NCBI GenBank assembly: GCA_013816485.1
Contig: JACDEI010000009.1
Location: 55,773 to 119,772, forward strand
Length of the DNA stretch: 64,000 nucleotides
Direction of reading: 5' to 3'
Origin: Planctomycetota bacterium
Lineage (GTDB): Bacteria > Planctomycetota > UBA11346
Positions 59,583-64,000 of the stretch are shown here, piece after piece. Within the stretch, counting starts at the first letter, position 1; the number at the start of each line of letters is the position of its first letter. The position numbers and the translations under genes were made by a program. The notes below the pieces were generated by a model. It was not told the DNA's origin and searched no databases. It worked only from the letters and a program-made list of their open reading frames with translations.

Positions 59583-61412
59583 TCAGTCCCGCGGCGGCAG
59601 CGGTTCGGTAAAGGTGCGGATCGGCACCACCACCAAGCGGTCGGCCTGGACGGTGACGCCGCCGCATTCGACCGGGCCGTACGCGGTGTCCAGCACCAGG
59701 GTGTAGTTGCCTGGCGGCAGATCGAGCAGGCTGCCTTCGATGTGGTCCGGCAGGGTGGTCCAGGCACGGGTGTCGGCGATCTCACTGAGGGTAGCGGCGG
59801 TGCTGGCGAAGAGGTTGGTCAGCAGTCCGAGCGCCTCGGCCGTGCCGTTGTCGTCCTTGTTGTTGCGCTTGGCCGCCTGTTCGACCTCACGCGAGGTCTG
59901 CGCCGCGGCGACCTGCTTGGCCACCGCGCGGATCATGGTCTTGGCCAGCACGCCCGGCTGTTCGTCCTTGAGTGTCGCGCGGGCGAAGGCGTCGAGGTCG
60001 CTCAGCACCTCCATGCCGGCGACGATCTCCGCGCCGCCCATCGCCGGTTTGGCGCGCACGGTGGCCGGCTGCGGGATGGGCTTGTCCTTGGCATGCACCG
60101 GCAGGGCGAAGCCCATGAAGGCGGCGCCACCCGGCGCAACGGCCTTGCCGATCAGATCGCCGGGCACCGGAATCGGCGCCCAGAAGTTCACCACGTCGGC
60201 ACCTGGACCTTTGGCCCAGAACACCACGCCGCCCAGGGCGAAACGATGGGCGCTGTGGCCGCGCGCGACCTCTGCCGGCGTCGGCTGGATGGTGCCACGG
60301 AACTGCGCCGCCACCGCGCGGATGTCGAGCACTTCAGGATGGGTGATGAAGCCCACGTGATTGAGCACCAACACCATGCCGTGACCCTTGGGCAATGCGG
60401 CGGTGTCCAGGCGCGGATCGTCGGCTTTCAAGCCATACTGCGCGAGGCGTTCATCGAAGCTCGCGCGGTCATAGGCGCGCGAGTGGCGAATGAAAAAGGT
60501 CTCGACCAGTGCTGGGCGGCGCGTGACCTCGTAAAGGAACGGCTGTTTGCCGGTGCCGAAGACCTCCGCCTGTTTGGCGTAGCCCTGCATCGCGCGTTTG
60601 AGCATCACGTCGGCGAACTGACTGTTGACCTCGGAACGGTCGCCAGGTTTCGGCGTATAGGTCAACGCCGCGGAGAGGAAACGCGCGAAGGGATCATCGT
60701 CGTAACGGTTCCCACCGGCCGCATCGGCGGTCTCCTGCAATTGATTGATGGTCATGCGTCGTGCGAAGTTGATCGCGCGATCGTAATTGTCCGCCGTCTT
60801 CACGTCGTCAGTGGCGTTCAAGGTGAAGGGGACCGGCGGCTTGGTCGCGCCCGCGACCTGCGGCGTGAAGGCGAGCTGGCTTGGCACGTACAGGCCCTCG
60901 CTCCGTTGCGCCTGGAGCAGACGGTTGAGCGCGCGGTAGTAGTCGACCTGCGTATGTTCGAAGGCGTTGCCGGCGTAGTCGCGCAGGGTGTCGTTGGCGA
61001 CATAGGTCGCGACCTCTGTGACCACACCTTTGCTGCGGCGGATGTCGACCAGTTCACCTGCCATGTCGAGGTGCCGGTTGCTGGTCAGCACATCGCCGAA
61101 CAGGTGGTCGATCAGACCGCGTTCCATGTGCCAGAGCAGCGCCTGTTTCGCCAGGACCTCCTGGCCTTTCGCCGGTTTACCACCGGCCTCCTCCGGTTCG
61201 CCGTCGAAATGGCTCTCGTAGAGTTCGTTGGTGGTGCCGACCGCGGTAGGGAAATTCCCGGCCTGGACCGCACGCAGGGTGTCCATGCGCATGCGTTCAG
61301 TCGTGCGCGGGGTGAAACAACCGGGCAGCAGCAGCAACCCGAGTCCCAAGACCGGCAGGACACTACGGCACCAGGGTAAACGGGCGATGACGACATGTGC
61401 GGGGAGGTTCAT
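59583..61412 (-). CDS. COG3014-family lipoprotein
   Basis: A 609-residue lipoprotein with a signal sequence (WCRSVLPVLGLGLLLLPGCF, lipobox LPGCF). The large alpha-helical middle part (HLDMAGELVDIRRSKGVVTE, YAGNAFEHTQVDYYRALNRL) and the C-terminal block (GMVLVLNHVGFITHPEV, LPPGNYTLVLDTAYGP) fit the COG3014 family of exported proteins found with LpoB. Its molecular function is unknown. The ATG at 61412 is chosen for the signal sequence; the ribosome site is weak. The LpoB-like gene follows 58 bp downstream. Confidence 0.82.
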   Translation of the reverse strand: MNLPAHVVIARLPWCRSVLPVLGLGLLLLPGCFTPRTTERMRMDTLRAVQAGNFPTAVGTTNELYESHFDGEPEEAGGKPAKGQEVLAKQALLWHMERGLIDHLFGDVLTSNRHLDMAGELVDIRRSKGVVTEVATYVANDTLRDYAGNAFEHTQVDYYRALNRLLQAQRSEGLYVPSQLAFTPQVAGATKPPVPFTLNATDDVKTADNYDRAINFARRMTINQLQETADAAGGNRYDDDPFARFLSAALTYTPKPGDRSEVNSQFADVMLKRAMQGYAKQAEVFGTGKQPFLYEVTRRPALVETFFIRHSRAYDRASFDERLAQYGLKADDPRLDTAALPKGHGMVLVLNHVGFITHPEVLDIRAVAAQFRGTIQPTPAEVARGHSAHRFALGGVVFWAKGPGADVVNFWAPIPVPGDLIGKAVAPGGAAFMGFALPVHAKDKPIPQPATVRAKPAMGGAEIVAGMEVLSDLDAFARATLKDEQPGVLAKTMIRAVAKQVAAAQTSREVEQAAKRNNKDDNGTAEALGLLTNLFASTAATLSEIADTRAWTTLPDHIEGSLLDLPPGNYTLVLDTAYGPVECGGVTVQADRLVVVPIRTFTEPLPPRD

Positions 61413-61532
61413 CACAGGTGGAGCGCAGCGTGCCCAGGACCGGCCCCAAGTCCAGAAATCCGCAGGTTCAGCAGTCCCGCCCCACGCGTTGACAGCGGGG
61501 GGGCGCATCCTAGCTTTCCGCCTCCCCAATGT

Positions 61533-61610
61533 GTTCCCTGTAGCTCATTTGGTTAGAGCGCTAGACTGTGGCTCTGGAGGTAGCGGGTTCGAGCCCCGTC
61601 AGGGAACCCA
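61533..61610 (+). tRNA. tRNA-His (GTG)
   Basis: A full cloverleaf with G-1 (61533) opposite discriminator C, as required for tRNA-His. Acceptor TTCCCTG pairs with CAGGGAA, D arm GCTC/GAGC, anticodon loop CTGTGGC gives GTG, T arm GCGGG TTCGAGC CCCGT (one mismatch), and encoded CCA. It diverges from the COG3014 gene. Confidence 0.96.
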
Positions 61611-61624
61611 CTAATCAGGTAATT

Positions 61625-61662
61625 GTCGAACCACCGTGCCCAATCGCGGTGGTTCGACTGTT
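61625..61662 (+). terminator. Intrinsic terminator after tRNA-His
   Basis: GTCGAACCACCG, a ten-base loop and its complement (61647-61658) followed by TGTTTT, 14 bp after the tRNA. Confidence 0.88.
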
Positions 61663-61709
61663 TTCGGACGGATCTTCCTGCCCACACTTGCTGTCTGGCC
61701 GATTTTTCT

Positions 61710-62360
61710 TCAGGGGACGATGACAGCTTCGTCCAGTTCGGCTTCTGCCGCTTCCAGTTCCTGTTCCGCCTTGGTGATCCGTCCATCAAAACTGGTGAGC
61801 ACCTTCTGTTGTGCGGTGCGTGTAGAGGTCGCGTTCTTGCCAGCGGCGACGGCATCGCTGTGGGCTATGTTCCATTCGTACGTCGCCCGAGCGTCGTTCG
61901 CGCTGGGTCTGTGCCGCTCCAAATAGACGAGCCTACTCTTGGCTGCGGAAAGCGCCGCATCTGCGTCTCTGTATTTGTTGGTGGCCTTTGCGCGATCCCG
62001 ACCCATCAAATCCAATCCAGACTTGCGTGAGGTAATCAGATTCCTCAATTCGTTGGCACGTGCTTGGGTGATGGAACGTACCGGGTTGGCCTGCTTGGCG
62101 GTGTAGGTCATCGTCGGGTTTGGAATTGGTCCTGGTCGCTCAGTCGGGTGAGGGGCAGGTTGGACTATGCGTACGACTTCCTTCACGATGGGATCCAAGT
62201 AACCGAGCCACCAAGCGACTCCGACGAATGCGATTGGAGTAATCAGGAGAAGAAGCAAAAAGAGCCAGAAGCGAGTACCGCGATCTTTGGGTGGTTCGTC
62301 CCGCAGTTTCTTGGGGGGATCTGCGACACCGCCGAAGTGCTTCTCCATCCAATTAGCCAT
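61710..62360 (-). CDS. Membrane-anchored coiled-coil protein
   Basis: A 216-residue protein with one membrane helix (FWLFLLLLLITPIAFVGVAW), a Pro-rich linker and a long helical C-terminal part (AAAKSRLVYLERH, ITKAEQELEAAEAELDEAVI). The third codon positions are more AT-rich than in its neighbours. GGAGG and AAGG precede the ATG at 62360. No family recognised. Confidence 0.72.
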   Translation of the reverse strand: MANWMEKHFGGVADPPKKLRDEPPKDRGTRFWLFLLLLLITPIAFVGVAWWLGYLDPIVKEVVRIVQPAPHPTERPGPIPNPTMTYTAKQANPVRSITQARANELRNLITSRKSGLDLMGRDRAKATNKYRDADAALSAAKSRLVYLERHRPSANDARATYEWNIAHSDAVAAGKNATSTRTAQQKVLTSFDGRITKAEQELEAAEAELDEAVIVP

Positions 62361-62476
62361 GGCCTTGGTCCTCCGTTGGGAGCAGTGAAACAAGCGCAAA
62401 CAACGCTGTACGTGTAATGACACCGCGAGGGAAAGGCAACCAATGCCCGGCCTTGTGCCGAGTGCCGTGGTCACGT

Positions 62477-63214
62477 TCAGATGCGTGCGCGCTGGTACAC
62501 GATCCACTGGTCTTCACGCCACCGTGGCACCAGGGCCGAGGTGACGCGGCGTAGGAACCAGCCTAGCCGCTTGCGACATTCATGGCCGAGCGCAGTCGAC
62601 GAGCAGTAGGCATGTTCCACCGTCGTGAGCCCATGCATCTCGCCGAAGCGTTTGAGTTCTCCTCGGTCGTACAATCGAATGTGCGCCCGCCAGTCGCTCT
62701 TCCAGGTGAACACGCTGCGCTCGAACGATTCGTGATTGGTGCGCCCCAGCAGTAAGCGGCAGGCCGCGCCGAAGCTGCTGACGTTGGGCGTGGTCACCAG
62801 CGCGACGCCATCCACTGACAGGTTGCCGGCGATCAGGCGGAAGAACGGCAGCGGATCAATCAGGTGTTCGACGATCTCCAGGCCAAGAATCAGGTCGTAC
62901 CGTCGTCCCAGATCGAGCGGACCGAGCGTGCCGTAAAAGGGATCGAGCTCCTGCACGTGGAGGTGATCGTACGGCGGCGTGAATTCCTCCACCCGGCGAT
63001 CATTGAGCAGACCGAGGCCATCAAGGCGTCCGCTGAAACCCGCATCACGCAGCGCCTGACCGACGTAGCCTGGGAAGAAGCCGAGATCGAGGATGCTCTG
63101 CGGCTGGCGTTCCCGCATCAGCGCCACCGCCTTGCCGATACGATCCGCGCCGACCTCGGAGAACCGCGTCCCCGGTCGGTAGATCGGATCATCGATGATG
63201 TGGTCGCTAATCAT
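62477..63214 (-). CDS. SAM-dependent methyltransferase (class I)
   Basis: A 245-residue class I methyltransferase. The SAM site is SILDLGFFPGYVGQALRDAG (glycine-rich loop with F instead of G), and the later strand is YDLILGLEIVEHLIDPLPFF, then VALVTTPNVSSFGAACRLL. The substrate is unknown; the set-up resembles UbiG/lipopolysaccharide-type methyltransferases. It is 15 bp after a SET-domain gene in the same direction. The C-terminus is basic and overlaps no other feature. Confidence 0.88.
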   Translation of the reverse strand: MISDHIIDDPIYRPGTRFSEVGADRIGKAVALMRERQPQSILDLGFFPGYVGQALRDAGFSGRLDGLGLLNDRRVEEFTPPYDHLHVQELDPFYGTLGPLDLGRRYDLILGLEIVEHLIDPLPFFRLIAGNLSVDGVALVTTPNVSSFGAACRLLLGRTNHESFERSVFTWKSDWRAHIRLYDRGELKRFGEMHGLTTVEHAYCSSTALGHECRKRLGWFLRRVTSALVPRWREDQWIVYQRARI

Positions 63215-63229
63215 CAGTTGCGAGAGCCA

Positions 63230-63631
63230 TCAGATCAGCGACCGGCAGCCCGCGACGCCGCATTGGCAGCCCATGCCGTCCGGATGCATGGTCTCGCCGT
63301 AATCGACCGTCAGTTCGGCGCCGGCACGGATCGGCCCGCGGCTGTAGACCTCGACGTGACGACGGATGATGCGTAGATAACAGTTCGCTTGGCAACTGTG
63401 GTTGAGCAGCGAGAAATGGTTGCCGTCGGTACAGTCGAGCGCCCAACGGTCGTCGACCTCGACCAGCTTGATCACACGTCGTTGCTGATGATCGCGGTTG
63501 GCGGCGCGGATCGGCCGCAACACACCGCTGAGTTCACCGAGTTTCATCCGCCGTGGAATGCGTGCCGTGGCGAACAGGCCGCGGCCGTGGATACGGCTGG
63601 GACGGACGGCGAAGGTGGTGTCGGACAGCAC
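63230..63631 (-). CDS. SET-domain protein-lysine methyltransferase
   Basis: A 133-residue SET-domain enzyme that would methylate lysine with SAM. Motifs: SRIHGRGLFATARIPR (start of SET), LLNHSCQANCYLRI (NHSC motif), GAELTVDYGE, and a post-SET cysteine cluster CQCGVAGC. GTG at 63631, with AAGG seven bases upstream, is preferred; upstream ATG frames fall in repeat DNA. Bacterial SET proteins of this length occur in PVC and other phyla. Target unknown. Confidence 0.88.
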   Translation of the reverse strand: MLSDTTFAVRPSRIHGRGLFATARIPRRMKLGELSGVLRPIRAANRDHQQRRVIKLVEVDDRWALDCTDGNHFSLLNHSCQANCYLRIIRRHVEVYSRGPIRAGAELTVDYGETMHPDGMGCQCGVAGCRSLI

Positions 63632-63683
63632 GTCACGACCTTGCGCTCGACAGGGCCGGGAGCAACCGCGGAGGACGAGGTCA

Positions 63684-63747
63684 CGTGGCACGGGCGTCTC
63701 GCCCGTGTTCCGTTAGCTGGAAGGCGTGCGATCACGGGCGAGACGCC
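63684..63747. repeat. REP family A copy with a degenerate inverted partner
   Basis: CGTGGCACGGGCGTCTCGCC at 63684 is the family A palindrome with one change. An inverted degenerate partner with ATCACGGGCGAGACGCC follows at 63731-63747. No transposase is here, so this is a dispersed copy. Confidence 0.82.
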
Positions 63748-63788
63748 AATGCTGGAAACCTAAGACGCGTCCCGCAGGGACGCAGTGG

Positions 63789-63891
63789 TAATAGCCCGGC
63801 ACTTCAGTGCCGGGGACCAAGCGGATCGACAAGCTAGTCCCGGAGGGACGGCTGAACCGCTGGTGATTTCAGCCGTCCCTCCGGGCAATGC
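63789..63891. repeat. REP family C copy
   Basis: The left outer palindrome (GCCCGGCACTTCAGTGCCGG) and inner inverted arms (AGTCCCGGAGGGACGGCTGA and complement) match the 7395-7545 element. The right outer arm is absent. Confidence 0.88.
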
Positions 63892-63899
63892 CTGTAAAC

Positions 63900-64000
63900 T
63901 TAGTGTTTTTTCAGCCGATCCCCCTGTTTTCTCGCTGCTTTGCGTTGTGATTGGCTTGGCCTTTTAGGAATGAAGATGCCGCTGGGGTCTTTGCTGATGC
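63900..64000 (-). CDS. Possible C-terminal end of a gene cut by the window edge
   Basis: On the minus strand one frame is open from the window edge to a TAA at 63900-63902 and would encode about 32 basic residues (PSGIFIPKRPSQSQRKAARK and on to GDRLKKH). The content looks like a protein C-terminus, but it is too short to identify. It should be checked with sequence beyond 64000. Confidence 0.3.
   Translation of the reverse strand, partial: ISKDPSGIFIPKRPSQSQRKAARKQGDRLKKH

Noticed and set aside
59559..61379. 606-codon frame antisense to the COG3014 gene
   Set aside because: Shadow of the lipoprotein gene; no recognisable domain and no ribosome site.
1..64000. Prophage or integrative element covering the accessory region
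   Set aside because: No integrase, capsid, terminase or conjugation genes and no tRNA-linked direct repeats were found; the mobile genes are two Y1 transposases only.

Overview
The window is 64 kb of GC-rich (by eye about 60-65%) bacterial chromosome, with no plasmid or prophage backbone. Two clusters pair a planctomycete-type cytochrome c/DUF1549/DUF1553 protein with a Tat-exported DUF1501 protein. DUF1080, exported sugar-isomerase-like, SASA esterase and PQQ-propeller proteins are also present. This set is typical of the PVC superphylum. Planctomycetota is the most likely source and Verrucomicrobiota the main alternative; no rRNA or other decisive marker is present.

Layout. 1-5.1 kb: exported degradation cluster (DUF1553 end, DUF1501, cytochrome-LRR, DUF1080, TIM barrel). 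5.2-6.2 kb: two unknown genes. 6.3-15.8 kb: apparent metal-homeostasis locus. A leftward RHH/zinc-finger regulator, membrane protein, metal-ABC ATPase and permease diverge from a rightward run of three SPFH (HflK/HflC-like) proteins and a P1B-type ATPase. 15.8-19.8 kb: two REP-type Y1 transposases, each bracketed by its own inverted palindrome family, around an SNase-like protein and a solute-binding lipoprotein. 19.8-30.9 kb: an esterase, then a leftward operon with two RND permeases, one adaptor and one TolC protein. 31.1-35.8 kb: second PSCyt/DUF1501 pair. 35.8-39.9 kb: accessory block with lower GC, holding a tightly overlapping four-gene operon (TIGR04255, HTH, unknown, HNH) followed by a broken DUF1156 methylase. 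39.9-51.5 kb: PQQ propeller and core genes (eno, PHP phosphoesterase, Ser/Thr kinase, rnc, recQ, ispH, scpA, tRNA-CAU). 51.5-64 kb: possible structured RNA, small unknown genes, LarA-like protein, esterase-HEAT protein, ECF-sigma operon, LpoB/COG3014 lipoproteins, tRNA-His, a methyltransferase and a SET-domain protein.

Intergenic DNA is unusually rich in repeats. There are at least four palindromic REP-like families (called A-D here). A separate class consists of short arrays of 7-8-bp units, often as an inverted pair; some enter the 5' ends of genes for exported proteins. The most novel-looking items are the four-gene accessory operon, the two transposase-REP units and the inverted heptamer arrays.

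All assignments come from reading motifs and gene order by eye. No database search, alignment or folding program was run. Family names are recognition calls, and functions of the unknown genes are left open.
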